The notes: generated by a model from the letters alone, not told the origin. 7,055 nucleotides of DNA from Xanthomonas translucens pv. translucens DSM 18974 (GCF_000331775.1 NZ_CAPJ01000245.1:1-7055); one strand, 5' to 3'; shown: positions 1 to 5,500, counted from the first letter of the stretch. Program-made: numbers and translations.

Positions 1-579
1 GCCGGCCTGCATCTTGCGCATCGCCTGGCCGCGCCGCACCTTCACCGTGATCTCGCTGAGCTGCAGTCGCGCGGCGACCTGCTTGTTGAGCAGGCCCTGC
101 ACCACCAGCCGGGTCACCGCCTGCTCGCCCGGGGTCAGCGTCGCCCAGCGCCCGCGCAGCTCGGCCAGCACGGCCTCGCGCTGGCGGCGTTCGCGGTCGC
201 GGGCGATGCCGTGCTGGATCGCGTCGAGCAGGTCCTGGTCGCGGAACGGCTTGGTCAGGAATTCGATCGCGCCGTTCTTCATCGCTTCCACGCTCATCGC
301 GATGTCGCCGTGGCCGGTGATGAAGATGGTCGGCAGGTGCAGCCCGGCCTCCAGCAGCTGCCGGTGGAATTCCATGCCGCTCTGCCCGGGCATGCGGATG
401 TCCAGCACCATGCAGCTGGGCGCGTCGGCCAGCGCGTGCTGCAGGAAGGCGCTGCTGGAACCGAACGCGTGCACCTGCAGGTCCACCGAGGCGAACAGGT
501 CTTCCAGCGCGGCGCGGATCGAGGGATCGTCGTCGATCAGATACACCACCGGGCGCTGTTCGGATAACGGCAAATTCAT
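1..579 (-). CDS. FixJ/NarL-type response regulator (C-terminal end beyond window)
   Basis: DNA-binding response regulator, presumably phosphorylated by the kinase encoded just upstream. The visible 193 residues hold a receiver domain (about 10-125) with the acidic triad D16-D17-D18, phospho-acceptor D60 in VLDIRMPG, T88 in FITGHGD and K110 in TKPF. A linker follows, then a LuxR-type helix-turn-helix (about 146-193) with LTPGEQ, GLLNKQVA and LSEITVKV. The family is usually 200-210 residues, so only the last few residues are missing past base 1. The ATG at 579-577 overlaps the kinase stop as ATGA, so translation is probably coupled. The usual VKVHR of FixJ-like HTH domains reads VKVRR here, a mild change at the recognition helix. 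Target genes cannot be told from the sequence. I am sure of the family, not of the regulon. Confidence 0.93.
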   Translation of the reverse strand, partial: MNLPLSEQRPVVYLIDDDPSIRAALEDLFASVDLQVHAFGSSSAFLQHALADAPSCMVLDIRMPGQSGMEFHRQLLEAGLHLPTIFITGHGDIAMSVEAMKNGAIEFLTKPFRDQDLLDAIQHGIARDRERRQREAVLAELRGRWATLTPGEQAVTRLVVQGLLNKQVAARLQLSEITVKVRRGQAMRKMQAG

Positions 580-1658
580 TGGCGTGTTCCCAGCGTTGCG
601 ATCGGCAGGCACACGCCGAACACCGCGCCGCACGGGCTGCGCGGCGCGGCCCAGATGCGCCCGCCGCTGGCCTCGACGATGCTGCGGCTGATGCTCAGGC
701 CGATGCCGATGCCATCGGGCTTGGTGGTCCAGAACGCATCGAACAGGTGCGCCTGCGCTTCGGCCGACAGGCCCACGCCGCCATCTTCGACGGTCAGCCG
801 CAGCGAACGCGCATCCTCCGGTTCGGTGCCGATGCGGATCGTGCGCGCAGCGGCCGGCGTCTGCGCCATCGCCTCCATCGCATTCAACACCAGGTTGACC
901 AGCACCTGCTGGGTCTGCACCCGGTCGGCCAACACCGGCGGCAGTGCCGGCGCCAGCTCCACCCGCAGCGCGATGGCGTTGCGCTCCAGTTCGCTGCGCG
1001 ACAGGGCCAGCACCTCCAGCACGGCGGCATTGAGATCGAACGCGCTCTTGCGCGGCGTCTCGCCCTTGCTGAGGCTGCGGATCCGCGCGATTACCTCGCT
1101 GGCGCGGTTGGCGTCGTCGAGGATCCGCTGTAGCGCCGCCTGCGCCCGCTCCAGGTTCGGCGGCCGCTGGCCGAGCCAGCGCTGGCAGGCGTTGCCGCTG
1201 GTGACGATGGCGGCCAGCGGCTGGTTGACCTCATGCGCGATCGAGGCGGTCAGGCCGCCCAGGCTGCGCGCGCGCGCCAGCCGCAGCAGCTGCGCCTGCG
1301 CCGCATGCGCGGCGGCCTTGGCGTGTTCCATCTGCACCGCGATGGAGGTGGTCACGCCCACCACCACGATGCTGATGACCGAGTTGATCACCCCCACCCG
1401 GTACGCGCCGGCCGAGCTGAGCTGGAAACTGAGCACGATCAGCGCGATGCAGGCGCCGGCCAGCAGCAGCATGCCGGCGCGGGTGAGCAGCCGCACCGCG
1501 AACAGGATCACCACCGTGTAGAACAATGCCGCGGCCACCCCGTAGTCGGTCAGCGTATCGGCGGCGAAGATCGCGCCCAGCGCCAGCAGCAGCGCCGCCA
1601 GCGCGAGCAGGCGGCGATGCGGCGAGGGCGAAGTGAAGCAGCGGGTCATCGGCGTCAT
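576..1658 (-). CDS. Membrane sensor histidine kinase, four-helix N-terminus
   Basis: Sensor kinase of the FixL-like HPK4 group, 360 aa from the chosen start. Residues about 16-108 contain four hydrophobic segments with very short loops and no large periplasmic domain, so the signal is probably sensed within or near the membrane. The DHp domain has phospho-acceptor H142 in ASIAHEVNQPL. The ATPase domain shows the N-box around N259 (NLVLNAMEAM), the G1 box D292-G-G-V-G296, the F region LFDAFWTTKPDG and the G2 box GIGIGLSISRS. The frame stays open up to 1733, but that would overlap the end of mgtC by about 40 nt. ATG 1658 (or 1649) is preferred because it lies 34 nt after mgtC and just ahead of the first helix. 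No clear SD is visible, consistent with coupling to mgtC. The stop overlaps the regulator start as ATGA. Confidence 0.92.
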   Translation of the reverse strand: MTPMTRCFTSPSPHRRLLALAALLLALGAIFAADTLTDYGVAAALFYTVVILFAVRLLTRAGMLLLAGACIALIVLSFQLSSAGAYRVGVINSVISIVVVGVTTSIAVQMEHAKAAAHAAQAQLLRLARARSLGGLTASIAHEVNQPLAAIVTSGNACQRWLGQRPPNLERAQAALQRILDDANRASEVIARIRSLSKGETPRKSAFDLNAAVLEVLALSRSELERNAIALRVELAPALPPVLADRVQTQQVLVNLVLNAMEAMAQTPAAARTIRIGTEPEDARSLRLTVEDGGVGLSAEAQAHLFDAFWTTKPDGIGIGLSISRSIVEASGGRIWAAPRSPCGAVFGVCLPIATLGTRQ

Positions 1659-1692
1659 GGCGGTGGGCGAGTGCGGTCGCAGGGCCGAGCGA

Positions 1693-2421
1693 TCAGCCTT
1701 CGGCCCCGGCGTTCCAGAACGCCTGTTGTACACCGGGTTCGCCTTCCAGGTGCTGGATCACCGTATCCAGCTCTTCGGCGCGCACCGCGGTCGCGTACAG
1801 CGTCGCGGCGATCTCCACGTCGTGCTGGCCGAACGGATGCTGATCCACTTCGCGCGCCGGGTAGTGGGCGGCTTCCAGCAGCTCGATCAGCCGCTCGCGC
1901 ACCTCGCCGTGCACCCCGCGCGCGCAGATCACGTAGAACACGTAGGTCGCCTCGATCGAGGATTCCTCCAGCGGCCGGCGGTTGATCCGGTTCACCACCG
2001 GGCGCAGCAAGGTGTTGCTGAGCAGCACGAACACCGCCGCCAGCACCGCCTCGGCGACCAGCCCGGCGCCGGCGCAGGCGCCGACCGCGCCCGAGCCCCA
2101 CAGCGTGGCCGCGGTGTTCAGGCCGGTGACGTTGGCGCCTTCCTTCATGATCGCGCCGGCACCGAGGAAGCCGATGCCGGAGACCACGTAGGCCACCACC
2201 TGCACCGCGCCCTGGGTGCCGCCATGGATCTCGAACAGGCGGTCGCCGAGCGAGACGAAGATGGCCGCGCCGACCGCGACCAGGGTATTGGTGCGCAGGC
2301 CGGCGGTACGCTGCCGCACCTGCCGCTCGAAGCCGATGAGCGCGCCCAGCGCGAAGGCGGTGGACAGGCTCACCAGGGTGTCGAGCAACGAGGCGAGATT
2401 GAACAGGCGCAGCGCTTCCAT
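1693..2421 (-). CDS. mgtC: MgtC/SapB family inner-membrane protein
   Basis: MgtC-family membrane protein, 242 aa, close to the 231 aa of Salmonella MgtC. MgtC supports growth at low Mg2+ and survival in host phagosomes; in Salmonella it acts on the F1Fo ATP synthase and phosphate uptake rather than carrying Mg2+ itself. The N-terminal half has several membrane helices and the family signatures GALIGFERQ (26-34), RTAGLRTNTLVAVGAAIF (38-55), GIGFLGAGAIMKEG (82-95) and NVTGLNTAATLW (97-108). A soluble ACT-like C-terminal domain runs from about 155. The frame extends upstream to 2868, but that part reads as low-complexity Ala/Arg/Pro. ATG 2421 fits the family N-terminus and overlaps the stop of the preceding ORF as TGATG, which implies translational coupling; no independent SD is seen. 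The gene sits in a compact minus-strand cluster with a leader peptide upstream and a two-component system downstream. Confidence 0.94.
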   Translation of the reverse strand: MEALRLFNLASLLDTLVSLSTAFALGALIGFERQVRQRTAGLRTNTLVAVGAAIFVSLGDRLFEIHGGTQGAVQVVAYVVSGIGFLGAGAIMKEGANVTGLNTAATLWGSGAVGACAGAGLVAEAVLAAVFVLLSNTLLRPVVNRINRRPLEESSIEATYVFYVICARGVHGEVRERLIELLEAAHYPAREVDQHPFGQHDVEIAATLYATAVRAEELDTVIQHLEGEPGVQQAFWNAGAEG

Positions 2422-2849
2422 CAGCGCGTGGACCGGTGGCGGAGCGGATGGGTCATCGCAATGCCTGCGGAGATGTCGGGCGACAGGGACCGCACATGAT
2501 GCGGCAGATGCGTGGCAAACGCGCGTCGCAGCGCCGCCGCCGAAGCCGACCACCAGCCCCGCGTCCGCTGCCGCCAGCCCGGCAGCAGCGTCACGGCGGG
2601 AACGGGCTGGCGCAGGCGCCGCCGCGCCGGCCGCGACAGACGCACCAGCACGCGAATGCGGTCCTCGCTTGGCAGCAGCGACAGCGCATCGGCCAGCACG
2701 CGCCCGGGGAAGCGGGACAGGACTTTGGCGAACGCGCGCACGCCATGGGTGGCGAGCAGCTGGCACAGGATATCGGCGCGGCGCATGGCCACCGCCGCGC
2801 GCAGGGCGCGGTGCAGGGCGCGTTGGAAACGGGACGTGTACAGCAGCAT
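2421..2849 (-). CDS. Small MgtE-N-domain-like helical protein coupled to mgtC
   Basis: Hypothetical 142-aa protein, very basic, with no signal peptide or clear membrane helix. It starts 5 nt after a near-perfect SD (AAGGAGG at 2861-2855) and ends in a TGATG overlap with mgtC, so it is almost certainly translated. Residues about 25-80 (RADILCQLLATHG, FAKVLSRFPGRVLADAL, LLPSEDRIRVLVRL) have the repeating short-helix pattern with Leu-Pro breaks seen in the cytosolic N-domain of MgtE Mg2+ channels and in FliG-like superhelices. The likeness is by eye and moderate. The C-terminal 60 residues are Arg/His-rich with a TRGWW stretch and resemble nothing I know; GC-rich third positions continue to the end, so no frameshift is apparent. 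Position suggests a Mg2+-linked cytosolic partner or regulator of MgtC; that is inference. Confidence 0.72.
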   Translation of the reverse strand: MLLYTSRFQRALHRALRAAVAMRRADILCQLLATHGVRAFAKVLSRFPGRVLADALSLLPSEDRIRVLVRLSRPARRRLRQPVPAVTLLPGWRQRTRGWWSASAAALRRAFATHLPHHVRSLSPDISAGIAMTHPLRHRSTR

Positions 2850-2854
2850 GAGAA

Positions 2855-2861
2855 CCTCCTT
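2855..2861 (-). promoter_or_regulatory. Strong Shine-Dalgarno of the mgtC-coupled ORF
   Basis: On the minus strand AAGGAGG lies 5 nt ahead of the ATG at 2849, an almost ideal anti-16S match. It fixes the start of the 142-aa ORF. Its first four bases lie in the right arm of a hairpin (2858-2880), so access to this site may be regulated. Confidence 0.88.
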
Positions 2862-2898
2862 CCGGCACGCCACCGGAAAGCGCGTCTCAGCCCGGTGG
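2858..2898 (-). promoter_or_regulatory. Two mutually exclusive hairpins controlling SD access
   Basis: Read on the minus strand, hairpin B pairs CTTTCCGG (2880-2873) with CCGGAAGG (2865-2858): 8 bp with one G-U, 7-nt loop. It buries half of the SD. Hairpin A pairs CCACCGG (2898-2892, the last codons of the leader peptide) with CCGGTGG (2876-2870), leaving the SD free. Both need bases 2876-2873, so only one can form. The leader-peptide stop (2889-2887) lies in the loop of A. This is the layout of a translational attenuator whose state depends on where a ribosome sits on the leader ORF. The pairings are seen in the sequence; the switching is inference, and which state is ON is uncertain because a terminating ribosome would also cover part of both stems. 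Confidence 0.5.
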
Positions 2899-2997
2899 GC
2901 AGGCAGACGTCTCCGGGAACGGACCGGGCAAGCGTGAAAAGGACAGCGCAGGCGGGAGCGTGGCGATGGCGCCACGCGGATGCGGGTCGGGGTCCAT
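2887..2997 (-). CDS. Proline-rich leader peptide, MgtL-like start MDPDPHPR
   Basis: Predicted 36-residue leader peptide upstream of the mgtC cluster. It begins MDPDPHPR and has 10 prolines (positions 3, 5, 7, 15, 16, 24, 26, 28, 34, 35). The alternating acidic/proline start matches the logic of MgtL (MEPDPTP...), the leader of enterobacterial mgtA, where such a run destabilises the translating ribosome at low Mg2+ and also reports proline supply. ATG 2997 is preceded by GGAG with a 6-nt gap, the only GGAG in the roughly 330 nt upstream. The frame is open further upstream to 3147 (including an ATG at 3033), but those codons are low-complexity and lack an SD. The stop lies 37 nt before the next ORF, and the last three codons form one arm of the SD-controlling structure. 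The peptide is not similar to MgtL beyond its first residues. Confidence 0.66.
   Translation of the reverse strand: MDPDPHPRGAIATLPPALSFSRLPGPFPETSACPPG
2958..2977 (-). promoter_or_regulatory. Perfect hairpin inside leader ORF, right after the Asp/Pro run
   Basis: On the minus strand GCGTGGCG and CGCCACGC form a perfect 8-bp stem with a CCAT tetraloop. It begins in the seventh codon of the leader peptide, directly downstream of the DPDPHP codons. A ribosome paused on those codons would meet or melt it, so it could mark a pause site, as in attenuators of biosynthetic operons. The structure is seen; the role is inferred. Confidence 0.5.
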
Positions 2998-3297
2998 GGC
3001 GATCTCCGGATGAGGGCGGAACATGCGCGGCCGTGCCGCAGGCGACGGCCGCAGGCCTTGCGGGCGTGGACGCGGCGGCCGAGGCGGCCGAGGCGGCGGT
3101 GCGACAAGCCGCGACGTGCCGCTGCCGGCAGGGGCAGCGGGTTGCACGCAACGCGGTCTTGCCGCGCTGGCCGGCTGCAGCTTGGCGACGGCGCAAAGCT
3201 TGGCATACGGGGATCACCCAGGCCAGCACGCACAGGGCGCTTTTTGATGGCCATGCGCATCGCCCGGATATACCAAGGTATCTTCGCTGCCGGCGGT
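2998..3297 (-). promoter_or_regulatory. Long structured 5' leader and probable promoter region of the mgtC cluster
   Basis: About 300 nt with no convincing gene. Read on the minus strand it contains a perfect 8-bp hairpin at 3140-3119 (CCGCTGCC/GGCAGCGG, 6-nt loop), 2.7 copies of a 9-bp GC-rich repeat at 3100-3074, and another perfect 8-bp hairpin at 3052-3027 (GCGGCCGT/ACGGCCGC, 10-nt loop). A possible -10 box TATATC lies at 3272-3267, inside an AT-richer patch with a small palindrome; no good -35 matches it. The region resembles a regulated untranslated leader. It does not match the M-box or any other riboswitch I can recall. Confidence 0.4.
3270..3281. promoter_or_regulatory. Palindrome ATACC-AA-GGTAT, possible operator
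   Basis: Perfect 5-bp arms around a 2-bp centre, in one of the few AT-rich spots of the intergenic region and overlapping the only -10-like box (TATATC, minus) ahead of the mgtC cluster. That position suits a repressor or activator site. It does not look like a PhoP box (paired GTTTA half-sites), and I cannot name a regulator. Confidence 0.3.
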
Positions 3298-3351
3298 GCT
3301 TGCGCGACGGCAACCGCGCAAGCGCGCAACGATTACGGGATGCCGTTGCGC
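3298..3351 (-). terminator. Two abutting perfect hairpins at the 3' end of the GST remnant
   Basis: The first hairpin pairs 3324-3331 with 3344-3351 (GCGCAACG/CGTTGCGC, 12-nt loop) and spans the TAA stop of the GST remnant at 3335-3333. The second starts at the very next base and pairs 3298-3305 with 3316-3323 (GCTTGCGC/GCGCAAGC, 10-nt loop). There is no run of T after either, so they are not a classic intrinsic terminator. They may stabilise a 3' end, assist Rho-dependent termination, or insulate the mgtC leader from upstream transcription. Confidence 0.35.
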
Positions 3352-3734
3352 CCGTGCTGCAGAAAGCCGGGGCGTGCCGACAACCGTTCGTAGTACGCCG
3401 CCACTGCCGGCAACGGCGGCCGCACCATCGGCGTGGCCATCCAGCGCTGGGTGGACAGGCCGAGCACGATATCGGCCAGGGTGCAATCCGCGCCCGCCGC
3501 GTAGGCGCCGGCGCCGGTGCGTTGCAGCTGCGCGTCGAGAATGCCCATGTGCCGGTGCCAGCCGGCCACGCCCTGCGCCAGCGCCAGCGCATCGCGATGC
3601 GCGGGGCTGTCGCCGACCAGCGCCATGAACGCGTAACGCCAGGCGTTGTTGAGCTCGGTGGCCTGCCAGTCCATCCACTGCTCGACCTGCGCCCGCGCCT
3701 GCGGCGCGTGGCGCAGCGCCTGAGACGCGGCCGG
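3333..3734 (-). pseudogene. Glutathione S-transferase remnant (C-terminal domain only)
   Basis: The open frame from just below a TAG at 3737-3735 to TAA at 3333 encodes an all-helical GST C-terminal domain: QVEQWMDWQATELNNAWRYAF, then ADCTLADIVLGL (the N-capping box region) and the family-typical ending LPAVAAYYERLSARPGFLQHG. Complete bacterial GSTs are about 200-230 aa and need an N-terminal thioredoxin fold to bind glutathione. Here only about 130 codons remain and the thioredoxin half is absent. The first ATG (3674) would give 113 aa starting inside the first helix, with no SD. The bases where the missing half should be encoded are the promoter and 5' end of the divergent rmuC. The downstream part shows no stops or frameshifts, so truncation may be recent or the domain may be kept for another use. 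Catalytic activity is very unlikely. Confidence 0.7.
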
Positions 3735-3735
3735 C

Positions 3736-3741
3736 TACACT
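3736..3741 (+). promoter_or_regulatory. -10 box of rmuC, probable leaderless start
   Basis: TACACT ends 6 nt before the rmuC ATG at 3748. Transcription from such a box would start at or next to the A of the ATG, giving a leaderless mRNA. This agrees with the lack of any SD upstream. The -35 region (about 3713-3718) is not a good match. The box lies just outside the GST remnant. Confidence 0.5.
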
Positions 3742-3747
3742 GGCGGC

Positions 3748-5346
3748 ATGCAAACCGATTCCCATTTCCTTATCCTGGCCGGCCTGCTGTGCGCCGTACT
3801 CGTGCTGCTGCTGGCGGTGCTGCTGCGCCGGAGCGACCACACGGCGCTGGAACAGGTGCTGCGCGAAGAACAGCGCAGCGGCCGTGGCGAACTGCGCGAG
3901 CAGCTCGACAGCCTGGCGCGGCAGCAGGACGCGCGCAGCGAAGGCTTCGCCCGCCATCTGTCCGATCTGTCCACCCGCACCGACCAGCGCCTGGACCTGC
4001 TGCGCGAAACCCTGAGCGAAGACGCGCGGCGCGGCCGGGCCGAGGCCGGCGCGGCGCAGCAGCGCGTGGTCGAGCTGCTCAACCAGCGCCTGGTCGAAAT
4101 GCGCAGCCAGCTCGACGCGTTCGGCCAGCAGCAGGACGCGCGCATGCTGCAGTTCGGCCAGCAGCAGAGCGAGCTGATCGCGCGCATCGACGCGCACCTG
4201 ACCGCGCTGCGCGAGACCCTGGTCGAAGACGCGCGCAAGAGCCGCGTGGAAGGCGCCGAGTCGCAGCAACGCTTCGCCGACACGCTCGGCCAGCGCCTCA
4301 ACGAACTGATCCAGCGCAACGAGCAGCGCATCGGCGAGATGCGCAGCACCCTGGAAGAGCGCCTGAAGGAACTGCAGGCCGACAACGCGGCCAAGCTCGA
4401 GCAGATGCGCGGCACCGTCGACGAGAAGTTGCAGACCACGCTCAACACGCGCCTGGACGCCTCGTTCAAGCTGGTCTCCGAGCGGCTCGAGCAGGTCCAG
4501 CGCGGGCTCGGCGAGATGCAGCAGCTGGCCACCGGCGTCGGCGATCTCAAGCGCGTGCTGAGCAACGTCAAGAACCGCGGCGGCTGGGGCGAAGTGCAGC
4601 TGGAGAACATCCTCGAGCAGACCCTGACCCAGGAGCAGTACGCGCGCGGCGTGCGGGTGCGCCCGGAGCGCAACGAGGCGGTCGATTTCGCGGTGCGCCT
4701 GCCCGGCCGCGGCCACGAGGACACGCCGGTGTGGCTGCCGATCGATTCCAAGTTCCCGCGCGAGGACTACGAGCGGCTGCTCGACGCGCAGGAGCAAGGC
4801 GATCCGGAACAGGTGCTGCTGCTGGGCGCGCAACTGGAACGCGCGATCCGTGTGCAGGCCAAGTCGATCAGCGACAAGTACATCGCACCGCCGCACACCA
4901 CCGATTTCGCGGTGATGTTCCTGCCCACCGAAGGCCTGTACGCCGAAACCCTGCGACGGCCCGGCCTGGCCGACCTGCTGCAGCGCGAGCACCGCATCGT
5001 CATCGCCGGTCCCACCACCGTCACTGCGCTGCTCAACAGCCTGCAGATGGGCTTCCGTACGCTGGCCATCGAGAAGCGCTCCAGCGAGGTGTGGGGTGTG
5101 CTGGCGGCGGTCAAGAGCGAGTTCGGCAAGTTCGCCGGCATCCTGGAAAAGGCCGAAAAGCAGATCAGCACCGTCGGCAAGAGCCTGGGCGATGCCAGCC
5201 GCAAGACCCGCACCATCGAGCGCCGCCTGCGCGGGGTGGAGACGCTGGCCGATGCGCAGTTCACGCCGTCGCTGGATCTCGAACTGCCCGTGGCCGATGC
5301 CGATGCCGATGCGGACGAGGATGACGCGCGCGACGAGCAGGAATGA
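3748..5346 (+). CDS. rmuC: RmuC family DNA recombination protein
   Basis: RmuC limits recombination at short inverted repeats in E. coli; its core domain has been placed in the PD-(D/E)XK nuclease-like group. This copy has 532 aa against about 475 in E. coli. Order: one N-terminal membrane helix (about 6-27), a long Gln/Arg/Glu-rich coiled coil (about 35-260), and the conserved core from RLDASFKLVSERLEQVQRGL through DLKRVLSNVKNRGGWGEVQLE (E282), VDFAVRLPG (D313) and LPIDSKFP (D333, K335), ending near ERRLRGVE. E282, D313/D333 and K335 are candidate catalytic residues. The tail is strongly acidic, with a (GCCGAT)3 repeat encoding Ala-Asp at 5293-5310. The coiled coil holds a tandem 69-residue duplication that accounts for the extra length. 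ATG 3748 is the first codon ahead of the membrane helix and sits 6 nt after a -10 box. It is divergent from the GST remnant. Confidence 0.95.
   Translation: MQTDSHFLILAGLLCAVLVLLLAVLLRRSDHTALEQVLREEQRSGRGELREQLDSLARQQDARSEGFARHLSDLSTRTDQRLDLLRETLSEDARRGRAEAGAAQQRVVELLNQRLVEMRSQLDAFGQQQDARMLQFGQQQSELIARIDAHLTALRETLVEDARKSRVEGAESQQRFADTLGQRLNELIQRNEQRIGEMRSTLEERLKELQADNAAKLEQMRGTVDEKLQTTLNTRLDASFKLVSERLEQVQRGLGEMQQLATGVGDLKRVLSNVKNRGGWGEVQLENILEQTLTQEQYARGVRVRPERNEAVDFAVRLPGRGHEDTPVWLPIDSKFPREDYERLLDAQEQGDPEQVLLLGAQLERAIRVQAKSISDKYIAPPHTTDFAVMFLPTEGLYAETLRRPGLADLLQREHRIVIAGPTTVTALLNSLQMGFRTLAIEKRSSEVWGVLAAVKSEFGKFAGILEKAEKQISTVGKSLGDASRKTRTIERRLRGVETLADAQFTPSLDLELPVADADADADEDDARDEQE
3904..4317 (+). 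repeat. 207-bp in-frame tandem duplication in the rmuC coiled coil
   Basis: Residues 53-121 and 122-190 of RmuC align end to end without gaps: both begin LD....QQDAR, share LRETL-EDAR and QQR, and end with a QRL-E stretch. By hand count 32 of 69 positions are identical (about 46%). It is therefore an old duplication that lengthened the coiled coil by whole heptads rather than a fresh copy. Confidence 0.75.
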
Positions 5347-5465
5347 ACGGCGTCGCGCCCGGCCTTTCATTTCCCTGCGGCGGACGCGCGTCGATTCCGC
5401 GCAACGCGCCCTGACCAAGTGGCGACCGCGCGCGGCGTGCGATAGCCGCTGCGGCGCCATGCGCC

Positions 5466-5493
5466 TATGCTTGCGATCCCTCTTGTTGCAGGA
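5466..5493 (+). promoter_or_regulatory. -10-like box and SD of the glutathione peroxidase gene
   Basis: TATGCT at 5466-5471 is a fair -10 box with no clear -35 partner. AGGA at 5490-5493 lies 7 nt before ATG 5501 and decides that start over the longer open frame that begins at 5096. The 154-nt gap after rmuC shows no clear rmuC terminator, so read-through is possible too. Confidence 0.45.
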
Positions 5494-5500
5494 ACCGCAC

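Noticed and set aside
14..1985. Several plus-strand frames opposite the regulator, kinase and mgtC
   Set aside because: Out-of-family, Arg/Ser/Gln-rich translations; the minus-strand genes have clear motifs.
2422..2868. Longer N-terminus for mgtC
   Set aside because: The extension is low-complexity and lies over the 142-aa ORF that has a strong SD; family N-termini match ATG 2421.
2998..3147. Longer version of the leader peptide starting at 3033 or 3147
   Set aside because: Upstream codons are Pro/Arg low-complexity and without SD; GGAG sits directly ahead of ATG 2997.
3201..3257. Possible small minus-strand ORF starting near 3257 (MAIKKRPV...)
   Set aside because: No SD, and the reading runs into low-complexity sequence without a convincing end.
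2850..3297. M-box or yybP-ykoY riboswitch in the mgtC leader
   Set aside because: I could not find the conserved cores of either class; the structure here is simple GC hairpins plus a peptide ORF.
5293..5310. (GCCGAT)3 microsatellite as a phase-variable tract
   Set aside because: Three in-frame 6-bp units encoding Ala-Asp in an acidic tail; length change would not shift the frame.
2436..5324. Very long open frame on the plus strand (962 codons)
   Set aside because: Arg/Ala/Pro/Gln low-complexity product running antisense to mgtC's neighbours and out of frame through rmuC; a GC-rich shadow frame.
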